Counted from the stretch's first letter, positions 11,403-22,244 are shown. The stretch: DNA of 64,000 bases from Symbiodinium natans (GCA_905221605.1 CAJNDS010000469.1:77001-141000); one strand, 5' to 3'. The notes: generated by a model not told the origin, from the sequence alone. Made by a program: numbers and translations.

Positions 11403-11509
11403 AACCCTAAACCAAAAACCCCAAACCCCAAACCTAAACCCTGAACCCTCAACCCTAAACCTTAAACCCCTGAAGCCCCAATCTGCGGGGTTTGGGTGTC
11501 CCAGCCTCG

Positions 11510-11592
11510 GCCCGGGGCGGGAGTGGACAGCCGCTAGGGCCGAATGTGTCTGACAAAGGGCCAAGGTAGATCAGTTCCTGTGGATTTGTCCG
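11510..11592 (-). CDS. Candidate exon, family unknown
   Basis: Peptide PQELIYLGPLSDTFGPSGC. Confidence 0.4.
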
Positions 11593-11821
11593 GGTGGTGG
11601 TCAGGGCTAAGCCCTAAACCCTAAACCCTAAACCCTAGACCCTAAACCGCCTAAACCCTAAACCCTAAACCCTAAACCCTAAACCCTAAACCCTAAACCC
11701 GAAACCCTAAATCCTAAACCCTAAACAGGGTTATAAAGGCCTAGGGCTTTAGGGTCCTCGGGCTTTGTTGGGGTTGAAGTCTGTGGAGGTATTTAGGCAT
11801 TCAAAGAGATAGGGATTTCGA

Positions 11822-11912
11822 GGGCGTAAGCTGAGAAACTGCAGAATCTTCAGCCCAATTAAACGCCAAGGCGTCCCAGGATCTTCCGCGAAGTCGTCGC
11901 AATCCATAATAA
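11822..11912 (-). CDS. Candidate exon, family unknown
   Basis: Peptide DCDDFAEDPGTPWRLIGLKI, the clearest open frame in this stretch. Confidence 0.45.
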
Positions 11913-11967
11913 ACCTAAACCCTAAACCCTAAACCCTAAACCCTAAACCCTAAACCCCCAACCCTCA

Positions 11968-12040
11968 ACCCGAGCTTCAGGGAGTTCATCAACTTCGCAG
12001 CTTTTTGGGTGCTTGGGGGGCGATTCTGGGCTCAGACGGA
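11968..12040 (-). CDS. Candidate exon, family unknown
   Basis: Peptide SPESPPKHPKSCEVDELPEA. Confidence 0.35.
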
Positions 12041-12135
12041 TGGGCTCTAGGTGGCAAAGCCCTAGGAATTCGGGTTCAGGGGTTAGGGGTTAGGGGTTAG
12101 GGTTTAGGGTTTAGGGTTTAGGGTTTAGGGTTTCA

Positions 12136-12210
12136 ACAGAAGAGAGCACATCCGACATGGAAGCCCTGCCCAAACCCTTACTGGTAGTTCCCGAGGCACC
12201 TACACTTGCG
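12136..12210 (-). CDS. Candidate exon, family unknown
   Basis: Peptide SVGASGTTSKGLGRASMSDV, low-complexity linker-like. Confidence 0.35.
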
Positions 12211-12359
12211 GTTGCTTTCATATATAGGAAGAAAACTAGGTACCATTCACCGAACCCCCAAGTCCTAAACCCTAAACCCTAAACCCCAAACCCTAAACCC
12301 TAAACCCGAAACCCCAAACCCTAAACCCGAAACCCTAAACCCTAAACCCTGAAAGGCGT

Positions 12360-12455
12360 GTGCATGCCAAGCCACTTTGGAGACGGAGGCCTAGGCACTA
12401 CTTGGGGCTTGCAAGAGGTCAGGGGCCTTGGAGACTTTGGAGGGGTTTGTGCAGC
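12360..12455 (-). CDS. Candidate exon, proline-rich
   Basis: Peptide QAAQTPPKSPRPLTSCKPQV; PxxP motifs suggest a disordered linker. Confidence 0.35.
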
Positions 12456-12462
12456 TTGCTTG

Positions 12463-12582
12463 AGGGTTTAGGGTTTAGGGTTTAGGGTTTAGGGTTTAGG
12501 GTTTAGGGTTTAGGGTTTAGGGTTTAGGGTTTAGGGTTTAGGGTTTAGGGTTTAGGGTTCAGGGTTCAGGGTTCAGGGTTTA
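12463..12582 (+). repeat. Telomeric TTTAGGG array
   Basis: About 13 TTTAGGG units then several TTCAGGG variants, adjoining a candidate exon at 12.36-12.45 kb. Confidence 0.9.
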
Positions 12583-12691
12583 GGGGCTGAAGCCATCCTC
12601 AAGGGCCGCATGAACCCTAGAAAGGGCCTAGGGTTCATGTACGCTAGAGGGGCAATAGGGTTTAGGGTCTAGGGTCTAGGGTTTAGGTTTT

Positions 12692-13320
12692 AAAGGGTCC
12701 ATGGTCCCAATTTTAGGGTTTAGGGTTTTTGGGTTCCTATACTACCCGAAAAGGATGGTATATGAACCCGAAGCCAAATTTTCGGGTTCACTTGGCCCCC
12801 AAGGTAAGGCTGCTGGTCAGGGTTTAGGTGTAGGAAGCTCAGGAACAGTAGTGATCCCGTGCGTAGGAATCTACGGTCTTTGTATGGCTTAGTAAAACCG
12901 TACTGCTCAAATGATGGCAAAAACACTGAACCCTAAACCCTAAACCTAAACCCTAAAGAACAGCCCCAAAAAAAATCTCAGAAACGGAAACGCAAATAGG
13001 GTTTAGGGTTTTACAGGGTCCATGGTCCCAATTTTAGGGTTTAGGGTTTCGGGTTCCTATACTACCCGAAAAGGATGGCATATGAACCCGGACCCAAATT
13101 TTCGGGTTCACTTGGTCCCAAACTAAGGCTGCTGGTCAGGGTTTAGGTGTGGGAAGCTCAGGAACAGTAGTGACCCGTGCTTAGGAATCTACGGTCTGTG
13201 TATGGCTTAGCAAAATCGTTCTGTTCAAATGATGGCAAAAACACTGAACCCTAAACCTAAACCATAAAGAACAGCCCCAAATTCAAAAAGGTCTCAGAAA
13301 CGGAAACGCAAATCTAAATT
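12692..13320. repeat. Tandem direct duplication, unit about 320 bases
   Basis: Segments starting AGGGTCCATGGTCCCAATTT at 12692 and 13016 match through to GGAAACGCAAAT, with small differences. Each unit contains a family C-like arm and telomere-like sequence. Confidence 0.85.
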
Positions 13321-13454
13321 CCCAAAATGCCTGAAACCTTAGGCCCTCTCAACCTTAAACCCATATCCCGAAGCCACCTAAGTTCTGGGATTAGGGCTAC
13401 GGGCTTCCAGGCAGATTTCGGCTTGGGATGACGGAGGAAGCCAGACAAACTCAC

Positions 13455-13659
13455 CATCTTGCAGGAACTGATTCTCCCCGAGCTCCACTTGACGGAGGGC
13501 GCGGGCGGCTGTATGTAGCCATGAGTCCGGAGATTTGCGTTGCCCCGGAATGAAGAACAAAAGCCCCGGGCATAGAATGCAGATGGATAGTTTTCGCCGG
13601 CGTCAAAGTCGACGTCGGGGCCCAGGAAGCCCGCCAGAGCAAGAGGGCGTGCTCGCCAC
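13455..13659 (-). CDS. Candidate longer exon with strong GT donor
   Basis: Frame contains FLGPDVDFDAGENYPSAFYA and ends at AAGATG followed by GTGAGTTTG. A second open frame (LGENQFLQDGEFVWLPPSS) overlaps its 3' half, so the reading frame near the donor is uncertain. Confidence 0.45.
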
Positions 13660-13769
13660 CGTCTGTGGCAGCGAGTCAAGGCCGGGCCGAGTAGAGCTCG
13701 AAGCTCGTCTTCTGGGTTTAGGGTTTAGGGTCTAGGATTTAGGGTTTGGGGTTTAGGGACCGTCGCTGC

Positions 13770-13828
13770 CTGCACAAATGCAGCCAGTACGCGAAGCGAG
13801 GCATGGCTTCTGGTAGCAGACTTCCGGA
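13770..13828 (-). CDS. Candidate exon, family unknown
   Basis: Peptide SLLPEAMPRFAYWLHLCRQ. Confidence 0.4.
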
Positions 13829-14071
13829 AATTGGGAAGCTTAGAGCTTTGTGGGGCTTAAGGCCTTTTTTGGGCTTCTAGGGACTTTCTTAAAGTTTAGG
13901 GCTTGGGTTTTTTGGGGGGTCTTAGACTTCTAGAGGGCTTTAAGGCTTTGTGGGGTTTAAGCCCCCAGCTTGGCTTCTAGGGATGTTTTCAAGCTCTGAG
14001 GTTTAGGGTTTAGGGTTTAGGGTTTAGGCCTACTAGAGTCTGTAGGATTTAGGGGCTTAGGGGGGGCTCCT

Positions 14072-14175
14072 GGGTGGCAGTTTTGGCCAAAGCACCAGCC
14101 CATCCACCTGGCTCCGCTGGAGCCAGGCGAGTGAGGTCTTCGTGGTCAGCACGCGCTTGCTGTGGACCTCGGCAC
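14072..14175 (-). CDS. Candidate exon whose 5' end is duplicated across a telomeric array
   Basis: Peptide AEVHSKRVLTTKTSLAWLQR followed by LVLWPKL. Its first 30 bases are repeated on the far side of the telomeric array at 14183-14292. Possibly an amidase C-terminal segment, but that resemblance is weak. Confidence 0.5.
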
Positions 14176-14182
14176 ACAGTGT

Positions 14183-14292
14183 AGGGTTTAGGGTTTAGGG
14201 TTTAGGGTTTAGGGTTTAGGGTTTAGGGTTTAGGGTTTAGGGTTTAGGGTTTAGGGTTTAGGGTTTAGGGTTTAGGGTTTAGGGTTTAGGGT
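14183..14292 (+). repeat. Telomeric TTTAGGG array flanked by a 30-base direct repeat
   Basis: About 15 heptamers. Identical 30-base blocks at 14146-14175 and 14293-14322 flank it, beginning TCAGCACGCGC and ending CCTCGGCAC. Confidence 0.95.
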
Positions 14293-14329
14293 TCAGCACG
14301 CGCTTGCTGTGGACCTCGGCACTGAGGCT

Positions 14330-14445
14330 TCAGGACCAAAGGAACCCTAAAAGGGTTTGTGGTTCATATACCCAAATAAGGAATAGAGTAAGAGGGGTAC
14401 CCCTTATATACCCCAAAATACTATATTATCCTTTTTAAAGGGGAC
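14330..14445. mobile_element. Family C element between two duplicated exon-edge copies
   Basis: Begins GGACCAAAGGAACCC and reaches the ACCTCGGCACTGAG copy at 14443. The same edge sequence occurs on its other side, next to the telomeric array. Confidence 0.55.
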
Positions 14446-14648
14446 CTCGGCACTGAGACTTGATGGGTTAGGGCTGCTGATGTGGCATAGTGCTTGAGGG
14501 CCTACAGGGGTTTAGGATCGCCGGGGCTCGAAACGAGACCCAAGACTAACCTAGGAAGAAAACCCTAAACCCTAAACCCTAAACCCCGAAAAGCCGGATC
14601 CACGCATCATCACGCAACCCTAAGCCTAACCCTCATTAAACCCTGAAC

Positions 14649-14765
14649 TTGGGATGTTCCCCCTTATACTAACACAGGCCTTCATTGAGACACAAATTGG
14701 GGGGGGGGGTTCTAGAGTCCCTATAAGAACTCTAAGAATAAGTTGGGGAGTTGGGGGAACATCCC
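14649..14765. mobile_element. Inverted-repeat element family B
   Basis: Ends TTGGGATGTTCCCCC and GGGGGAACATCCC; the interior includes a G run. MITE-like, one of at least eight copies in the window. Confidence 0.75.
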
Positions 14766-14828
14766 TAAACCCCCCTAAACCCTAAACCCTAAACCCTAAA
14801 CCCTGAACATTTTTGTTAGGGTTGGTGG

Positions 14829-14891
14829 ATTGGTGGTTCGAGGTGCCACGAGGAAGCGCGCCGAAGTCCCTTCTGCGAGCTGGCGAATGGC
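14829..14891 (-). CDS. Candidate exon, family unknown
   Basis: Follows a CTCCCACAG acceptor; peptide AIRQLAEGTSARFLVAPRTT. Confidence 0.5.
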
Positions 14892-15009
14892 CTGTGGGAG
14901 CTATGGGGGAGAAGAAGGGTTTAGGGTTTAGGGTTTAGGGTTTAGGGTTTAGGGTTTAGGGTTTAGGGTTTAGGGTTTAGGGTTTAGCGTTTACGGTTTA
15001 GGGTTTAGG

Positions 15010-15060
15010 GTTTCGGGTTTAGGGTCCAGGTCCAGCAGGTCCTCTAGCTTGTCATGGTAT
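15010..15060 (-). CDS. Candidate short exon
   Basis: Peptide EYHDKLEDLLDL next to a TTTAGGG array. Confidence 0.35.
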
Positions 15061-15532
15061 TCTACCTTGGATCCCTAGGTTGCATGTACCCTTGGGTTTG
15101 GAGATATTTTCTTAAAAATCCTCTAAGGGAATATAATAAGGGCTATAGTTGGAGTACATGTCAGGGAAGCCTCTTAGGGGTACAGCCTGAGGGGTCCGAG
15201 TATGACTCCCCTGAGCTCTATCTTGAGTCCTTCATCGCCTGACCCGAAGGTCTGGGATACGGGTTTATAAGGGTTAAGGGTTTAGGGTTGTGTTTAGGGT
15301 TACTTGCAAGGCGCTGCTGCGCTAAACCCCCTAAATCCTGCAGCACCAGGGCCAAAAAACTCTACATTCCTGACACCACACATCCCAAAACTCTGCCCAA
15401 GATCTGATTCCCGACTTCAAAGAAGCTCACCTAAACCGTAAGCCCTAAGCCCTAACTAAGCCCTGAGCCCCAGAAGCCCGAAACCCGAAAACCTACACCC
15501 TAAACCCGTCCCGATGATTCCCGAAACCATAA

Positions 15533-15650
15533 CCACAGGGAGCCCAAGAAGAGCCTCCCCATCCTTGCGCGCGGCCAGCGCGGCGGCGCGGTCCACGGGC
15601 CGGCTGCAGAAGCGCATGGCGCGAACCCGGGGGCGCTTAGAGGCCCTCAA
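15533..15650 (-). CDS. Candidate exon, weakly amidase-like
   Basis: Peptide MRFCSRPVDRAAALAARKDG then ALLGLPVVMV. The LxGxPV ending recalls the amidase signature region, but no GGSS motif was found downstream. Confidence 0.4.
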
Positions 15651-16045
15651 AAAACTGCGGGTGTAGGGCTCAGGGTTAAGGGTTGAGGGTTTAGGCTTCG
15701 GGGTCCCTATGAGCCCCGTAGTAAAACCTTAAACCCTATAAACAAGGTAGACCCTGGGGAGCCTATACACCCTGTAAACCTCAAGCAGAATTTGGGTACA
15801 TTTAGGTGTCTAGAAGTGTGTACACTTGGGAGTTCCAGCGGCAGTTCAAGGGTATATTACCCTTGGGTTGGATTGTGTCCTCACAAGGTGGCTGCTGGAA
15901 TGCTGGTGGCTCAAGATGCTTGGTTTAGGGTGTAGGGTGTAGGAACCCTAAACCCTAAACCCAAAACCCAAACCCCAAAGGGTTTCTCGGGTGTGGGGTT
16001 GGTAGGGCTATCGAGCGTATAGGGCTTAAGGGCTTAGGGACGCAC

Positions 16046-16240
16046 GTGAAACCGAAGATGTCACATAATAACCCACCAAAACAAAAATATTTAGCAACGA
16101 TTGTTGCAGTTGAAATTTGCCTGCACACGCTTTGGAGCTGGGGGAGCTTCGGTCGTGTTCAGCACAATGTTTTTGGGGAAAAAGTTATGACGATTCATGC
16201 GCTCATTGCATTTAGTTGCTTAATTATTTTAGTCTCATAG
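16046..16240 (+). other. AT-rich stretch with a 64-codon open frame
   Basis: Frame starts MKPKMSHNNPPKQ and ends in a hydrophobic tail (IHALIAFSCLIILVS). Base composition is distinctly more AT-rich than its neighbours. It may be a small membrane protein, an organelle-derived insert or chance. Confidence 0.25.
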
Positions 16241-16696
16241 AACCAAGGCCACGTACTGCGACGCCTCCTGAGATCGAAATGGGGGACTTGTGCTCCAGAG
16301 TCTAGGGTGTGTAGGGTTTACAGGGTCTACAGGGTCTGTAGGGTCTATAGGGTTTAGGGGGTGTATAAGGTTTGAAGGGTTTATAGGGTCTGTAGGGTCT
16401 ATAGGGTAGGGTGTTGGGTTTAGGGTCGGGTTTATAGGGCTTCAGTGATTCCCAAGGTACAAGGTTCCTGCAGCCCTGCACCCTACACCCTTGCTTCAGG
16501 TACGAGTTTACTCTAGGTGAGCCCTAAACCCTAAACCTTAAGGACCACATGAGCCCTAAACGTGTATATGGCTCATAGAACCCTGGTAGGAATTATAGTA
16601 CTAGTAGTATAGGGTCTATGACCATTACACCCTAAACCCTAAACCCTAAACTCTAAACGCTAAACCCTAAACCCTAAACCCTAAACCCTAAACCCA

Positions 16697-16775
16697 GTAT
16701 GGCCCCCAAAATGGAATAAGTCGCCAGAGCCAAGGGGCCATCCGCTGTTTCATTCTTGAGGGAGTCCACCAGCTC
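16697..16775 (-). CDS. Candidate exon, family unknown
   Basis: Follows AAGCAG at the edge of a telomeric array; peptide QELVDSLKNETADGPLALAT. Confidence 0.5.
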
Positions 16776-16778
16776 CTG

Positions 16779-16877
16779 CTTAGGGTTTAGGGTTTAGGGT
16801 TTAGGGTTTAGGGTTTAGGGTTTAGGGTTTAGGGTTTAGGGTTTAGGGTTTAGGGTTTAGGGTTTAGGGTTTAGGGT
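16779..16877 (+). repeat. Telomeric TTTAGGG array
   Basis: About 13 perfect units decaying into TTTGGGG variants; begins right at the acceptor side of a candidate exon (16697-16775). Confidence 0.9.
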
Positions 16878-17388
16878 TTGGGGTTTGGGGTTTGGGGTTT
16901 GGGGTTGGGAGTTGAGGGCTTAGGCTAATTTGGGGTTTATAGGGTTTAGGGTTTAGGAGTGAGGGTTTAGGATTGAGGGCTTGGTCGAATTTTGGGTTTA
17001 GGGCTTAGGGATGAGGGGCTCGGCGAATTGAGGGTATAGAGTTTGGGGCTTGGGGACTGAAACTCTCAAAACCCCTGAATAAAGGAGACGCGGCGGGAGA
17101 GGGGGGGGGAGGGTCGCCTCAAACTTAAGCCCGAAAACCCAGAAAACGTTCAAAGCTTTGAGGGCTTCTTTGGGCGGCAAACCCCTAAACCCTCAAAAGC
17201 CCCCCAAAGCCACGAAAAGGCCCTAAAAGCCACTAAAAGCCCCTAAAAGCACGAAACCCCCGAAGCCCTTCCACCGCAACCCCTAAACCCTAAACCCTCA
17301 ACCCCAAATTCCTAAACCCTACACCCTAACCCCAAATTCCAAAACCCTAAACCCTAAACCCTAAACCCCCTAAACCCTAAACCCCCTC

Positions 17389-17443
17389 TTGGCGCCACCT
17401 CGGTCCGCTTGAACATCTGCAAGTAGCTGTGGTACTGGCCTGT
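17389..17443 (-). CDS. Candidate exon, family unknown
   Basis: Peptide QYHSYLQMFKRTEVAPR. Confidence 0.4.
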
Positions 17444-17499
17444 TGGGCGGGGCGGGGGGGGTTTAGGGTTTAGGGCTTAGGGTTTGGGGTTCAGGGTTT

Positions 17500-17669
17500 T
17501 ATTATCATGGCTCACTCCGGTATTTGAGCCCCCCCCCCCCCCCCCCCCCCGCAATCATTTAGGGGGGTAGCCCTCCCCCAATGGGAAGGGGGTCTGGAAT
17601 CATTTCCTGACGGATATGGACCCTCCAACCCCTGCAATAATTGGGGCAATCTGCAATCATTTAGCCCCT

Positions 17670-17700
<31 letters not shown>

Positions 17701-18120
17701 ACACAATCTCTTTTAAGGGGGCCCTGATGATTTATTCTAGGCTACTCTTGGGTCTTGTTTCGACCCCGGAGGTCCTACACCTCCATAAGCCCTAAAGCAC
17801 TATGTCACATCAGCAGCCCTAACCCATCCAGTCTCAGTGCCGAGGTCCCCTTTTAAAGGATTATACTCCACTGTGCATGCTGGCATTGCCTGAGGGCTGC
17901 ATGCCCAAGCTACATTGCCTAAAGCCCTCAACACTCTGAGTCTTCACAACCCCAAACCCTCAGCTGCAAACCGTAAAGCCCTGAGTCTTCAAACATCTAC
18001 CCCTTTACCCCTGAACCCTGAACTCTAACCCTAAACCCTGAGCCACAAACCCTTAACCCCCACACATAGACCCTGCAGCCCGAAACCCTAAACCCTAAAC
18101 CCTAAACCCTAAACCCTAAG
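17500..18120. other. Poly-C bounded segment and an inverted copy of the 14.4 kb edge
   Basis: Two C runs enclose a segment with GCAATCATTTA at both ends. At about 17800-17872 the plus strand matches the minus strand of 14420-14495 (CTCAGTGCCGAGGTCCCC core). No gene seen. Confidence 0.5.
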
Positions 18121-18130
18121 CCCGAAGAAA

Positions 18131-18178
18131 CGCAAGTCTGCGCCAAGGCGCAGCTTGACGGCTTCAGATCCAGGCCAT
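18131..18178 (-). CDS. Candidate exon, family unknown
   Basis: Follows a CTTGCAG acceptor; frame reads GLDLKPSSCALAQTC. Confidence 0.45.
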
Positions 18179-18229
18179 CTGCAAGCAAGAGGGCTTGGGT
18201 TCAGGATTCAGGGTTTAGGGTTTCGGAAT

Positions 18230-18560
18230 ATGGTAGTATATGCTCACATTACTATACTGCTATATCAGTTTGTGCAATGGTTGTTAGATTAAGAACAATT
18301 TCTCCGTGAAACTGCCATATCGTTGGATGATGTTGCTATTATGTTATTGTCATATTGTGATGTTTTCATACACCATTATGTATTCATATTGTGATAATGG
18401 TATATTGCCCTATTCTTATACTCGTAGTATGATTAGCATATTTCATCAAATAATGTATTGCTCTCTCGTTGTTGTCAATATTCTGATGTACATATACACA
18501 TGAATATACACGTATTGCTGAACCATTATGCTTTTTTGTGTGTTTACGAAAACAGGGGAC
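18230..18560. other. AT-rich noncoding stretch
   Basis: ATATTG/ATTATG-rich sequence giving a chance hydrophobic frame (FSYTIMYSYCDN). Not supported as coding. Confidence 0.4.
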
Positions 18561-18657
18561 CCCAGTATAGATCCCAAAATAGTAGGATCCCTTTTAATCA
18601 AGGCCCGAATAAGGTACCCGATCATTTCGGAAACGGCCCATATTGTTCACTTATTGA

Positions 18658-18771
18658 CTAGACCCAAGAGCAACCTAGGAATACAAAGGGTGCCCATGTT
18701 TTGGTTTTGAAGGGGCTTGTAAGGGAACCTAAACCCTAAAACAAGGGAATCAGGGCCTACTCTGGGCCCTA
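18658..18771. mobile_element. Inverted-repeat element family D
   Basis: Left arm CTAGACCCAAGAGCAACC, right arm CCTACTCTGGGCCCTA. The interior includes AAAGGGTGCCC. Confidence 0.65.
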
Positions 18772-18899
18772 AGTTGCCCTAAACCCCCATATGTATATGC
18801 ACATATGCTGAACGAATATGTTATGTGGCAAATAGCAACCACCATATCCCCAAACCCTAAACCCTAAACCCTAAACCCTGAACCCTAAACCCTAATTTC

Positions 18900-18985
18900 G
18901 GAAGCCCCTCGTTTTGCAAGTAGCAACAGAATGAAGTCCAAGTGGCAGGGCTGGAGCAGAACCATCGAGGTGTCGAAGGACCCCT
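18900..18985 (-). CDS. Candidate exon, family unknown
   Basis: Peptide GSFDTSMVLLQPCHLDFILL then LLAKR. Confidence 0.45.
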
Positions 18986-19170
18986 GCGTGGGATCGATCC
19001 TAAACCCTAAACCCCTAAGCCCTAAACCCTAAACCCGAAACCCTAAACCCTTCTGGCTCAGATTTGTGCGTTTGTTTGGGAACCTTGGGGGCCTGTGTTT
19101 CATGTGTAGACGCCCGGAGCATGAAGAAAGACAAGCAAAATCAACACTCTCCGCTAAAAACCCCTGAACC

Positions 19171-19271
19171 TTGGGATGTTCCCTCACATAGCAACAGCCC
19201 GCAAAAGGGATTGTAGTACCCCCGAATATAATCCCTATTCAGGACTGTTAGTAGCAGGGGGAACATCCCAA
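19171..19271. mobile_element. Inverted-repeat element family B
   Basis: Ends TTGGGATGTTCCC and GGGGGAACATCCCAA with GGACTGTTAGTA inside; about 100 bases. Confidence 0.75.
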
Positions 19272-20465
19272 CCCTTAACCCTAATCCTTAAACCCTTCGC
19301 AAGTGCAGAAAAGCCCAAGCTATTCAACGCACGTCTGCCAGGAATCCACGAATACTCCTCTGCCTGCGCCCCCAGCCCCTCCCCCCGCCAACAAAGAAAG
19401 GCAAACTAGAAACAGAAACAACGAAACAACTTGAGCGCTCTACTCCGCACCCAATGCCAAGCCAGTTGAGATTCCAGTGCAGCTGCTTTCGGCTACCCTC
19501 AACCCTAAGCCCGAAACAAAAAGTTAACCTCCTAGTAGGTCCAGCTACCCTCAGCCCTAAACCCTAAACCCTAAACCAACAAGGGATCCGCGGGGCCTGG
19601 GGTTTTAGAGTTTAGGGGTTAGGGTTAGGATTTCGAGTTTAGGGTTAGGGGTTGGTTTAGGGTTTCGGGCTGAAGTCCTATAGACACCAAGCGCTCCGCC
19701 CTATGTGGCCTCAGCCCTGAAGCACACACGGAGGGTTTGGCCCTAAACCCTAACCCCTAAACCCCAAACCCTAAACCCCAAACCCTGAACCCTAAACCCT
19801 AAACCCCGCACCCTAAACCCTAAACCCCAAACCCCTAAACCCTAAACCCTAAACCCTAAACCCTAAACCCTAAACCCTAAACATGGACCCCCTGCCGCAC
19901 ACCTTGCCGCTCGCGTCTCTCGTCTCCGTGTTCTCAGTAGGGGGGGCTCAACATCTGAGTAGTTCTTTAAATTAGGGTTTAGGGTTTAGGGTTTAGGGTT
20001 TAGGGTTTAGGGTTTAGGGTTTAGGGTTTAGGGTTTGTGGTTTCGGGTTTGGGTTTAAGGTTTAGGGTTAAGGGTTCTTAGTAGTTCTCTAAATTAGTGT
20101 CCCTTCCTTGAGGACGAAATGAATAAAAGGGGTGAACAAAAGGGGTGAAATTTGGGTTCGTATACCCTAATAGGGATGAAAGTAGACTAAGGTATGAGGT
20201 GGGTAGTTCTCTAAGTTGGGGTCCTTCCTTAATCTTCCTCAAGGCTCGAATGGGCCCTAAAAGGGTATATGGTTCATTCCAAGGTTTTGGGTCTCCCATT
20301 TCGCTGCACACTTAAACGCAGGACCCCACCCAATAAGGCACCCGAATTTTAGAGAAGTACACATATCAATGTTGCGTGTTTAGAGGCAAAGATACCCGCA
20401 AAAAAAAAACCAGTTGGGGTCGAACAGCTCTTCATTTGGAAAGGATTTCTGCCGCAGGAAGACCT

Positions 20466-20577
20466 GGGCAGCCCAGTAACCATATTATAATGAGGGTACA
20501 CCTTTTTGGGGCTGGTTGCTTTATAAGGGAAGCTTGAACCAAAAGAAGGGAAAAAGGGCACTACTGGGCTACCAAGA
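20466..20577. mobile_element. Inverted-repeat element family A, copy
   Basis: Begins GGCAGCCCAGTAACCAT and ends CTACTGGGCTACCAAG, with an interior like introns 1 and 4 of the sterol-reductase-like gene (GAACCAAAAGAAGGG). Direct repeats at the ends are imperfect. Confidence 0.75.
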
Positions 20578-20980
20578 AACCCTTGTCTACTATTTGCTAA
20601 AGACCCAAAAAGAAAAAACAAAAATGACAATCCCTATATTACCCTTAAAAAGGAGAATTTCATATTTATCGGGGTTCTTAATGCAATTAATAGTTATAGG
20701 GTTCTTTAAGGGAGGCGGGGGGGGTAGGTACCCAGGGAACCTGAGTTAGGGAAGCTTAGGCCTAGGGAGCATTAGGGTACATACCCCCCTTGATACCCCT
20801 TGATACCCCTTGATACCCCGAAACCCCAAGCCCTAAGCCCTAAACCCTAAACCCTAAACCCTGAACCCTAAACCCTAAACCCTAAACCCTAAGCCCTAAG
20901 CCCTAAGCCCTAGAGCCTAAACCCCAGACCCTCCCTTAAGAACCCTATAAGTTAAACATCTCCCTGTCGGGAGCATTTCA

Positions 20981-21061
20981 AGGGGCGCTTCCAGAGATGA
21001 GGGGTTCATGTAGCACAGGCGGTGCCAACTCCAGGACTTTCTTCCGCATCGCCTCGAACTC
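20981..21061 (-). CDS. Candidate exon, family unknown
   Basis: Follows a CTAGCAG acceptor; peptide EFEAMRKKVLELAPPVLHEP. Sequence just upstream (21075-21140) reads CRAFASAAWAWAFDSSLALA and may be a separate exon. Confidence 0.5.
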
Positions 21062-21203
21062 CTGCTAGGCGAGGGCGAGGGAGGAGTCGAAGGCCCAGGC
21101 CCATGCGGCGGAGGCGAAGGCGCGACAAACTCTGCCAATATCTCCGCGGGTTTAGGGTTTAGGGTTTAGGGTTTAGGGTTTAGGGTTTAGGGCCCATCCT
21201 CAC

Positions 21204-21268
21204 CAGCCATTTGCCTTCTTCGACCTCGGCTGTGGGGGCCATGCGGTCCAAGGCCCAGAGCACCCCCA
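21204..21268 (-). CDS. Candidate exon with GT donor
   Basis: Peptide VLWALDRMAPTAEVEEGKWL ending at a GTGAGG donor. Confidence 0.5.
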
Positions 21269-21702
21269 AAAAAAACCCAGAGCCTAAACCCTAAACCCGG
21301 AACCCTAAACCGCCCTAAACCCTAAACCACCCTATTAGGGGGTTTAGGGTTTAGGGCGGTTTAAGGTTTAGGGCGGCCCTAAACCCCAAACCGCCCTAAA
21401 CCCTACAATCAGAAGCCTCATACTACTGTAAGCCCTTCCAAAGGAGCCTGTGTGTGCTGGTGAAGTCTGCCCATCCCTAGACTCCATATGCTAAACCCTA
21501 AACTGCACCCCTCAACCCTAAACCCTAAACCCTGAAAACCAAACCCTAAACCCTAAGCCCTGAACCCTGAACCCTAAACCCTAAACCCTAAACCCTAAAC
21601 CCTAAACCCTAAACCCTGAACCCTAAACCCTAAACCCTGAACCCTAAACCCTAAACCCTAAACCCCAAACCCTAAACCCTTGAAGGCCACTCATCTGGGG
21701 TC

Positions 21703-21748
21703 CCCAACCAAGGCATCCAGGGACGCGTTCCAGCCCTGGCTCTGGGGA
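21703..21748 (-). CDS. Candidate exon, family unknown
   Basis: Peptide SQGWNASLDALVGDP. Confidence 0.35.
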
Positions 21749-22244
21749 GTTCTTGGGCGGGTTTAGGGTTTAGGGTTTATAGGGTTTATAGGGTTTAGGG
21801 TTTAGGGTTTAGGGTCTGGGGTTTGGGGTTTGGGGTTTAAGGTTTGGGGTTTCGGGTTTGGGGTTTGGGGTTAAGGGCTTACGAATTAGGGTTCACGTCT
21901 TGGGTTTAGGGTTTAGGGTGCAGGGTTTTGACAAGGGTTGAGGATTGGTTTAGGTCTTTGATAGGACTTTTTAAGAGGTTTCTGGAGGGTTCTTAGGGTT
22001 TATGTCGTGCTCTCACAGAAACCATCCAAGACTTAGGGCTTAGGGTCACGATTCCCCGACCCCCTTGCTTTGTGCGACAGGGCTCCCCCCTTGATTGGTG
22101 CGACCTGGTCCCTGCACTGCTGAGAGGGTTCTTGAGAGAGGGGGGTTCAAAGGGGGGTGTGTAACCAAAGGTTCCCCTCCCTAGGCTCGCTAAGCTTCCC
22201 TTACTAAGGCTCCCTAGGTACCTACCCCCCATGAACTCCCCCCC

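Noticed and set aside
15533-15650. Firm amidase annotation for the 13.7-15.7 kb islands
   Set aside because: Only the LGLPV and LVLWPKLP fragments fit; the diagnostic Gly/Ser-rich motif was not found.
18306-18503. Tyr/Ile-rich plus-strand frame
   Set aside because: AT-rich low-complexity DNA, no start context or motif.
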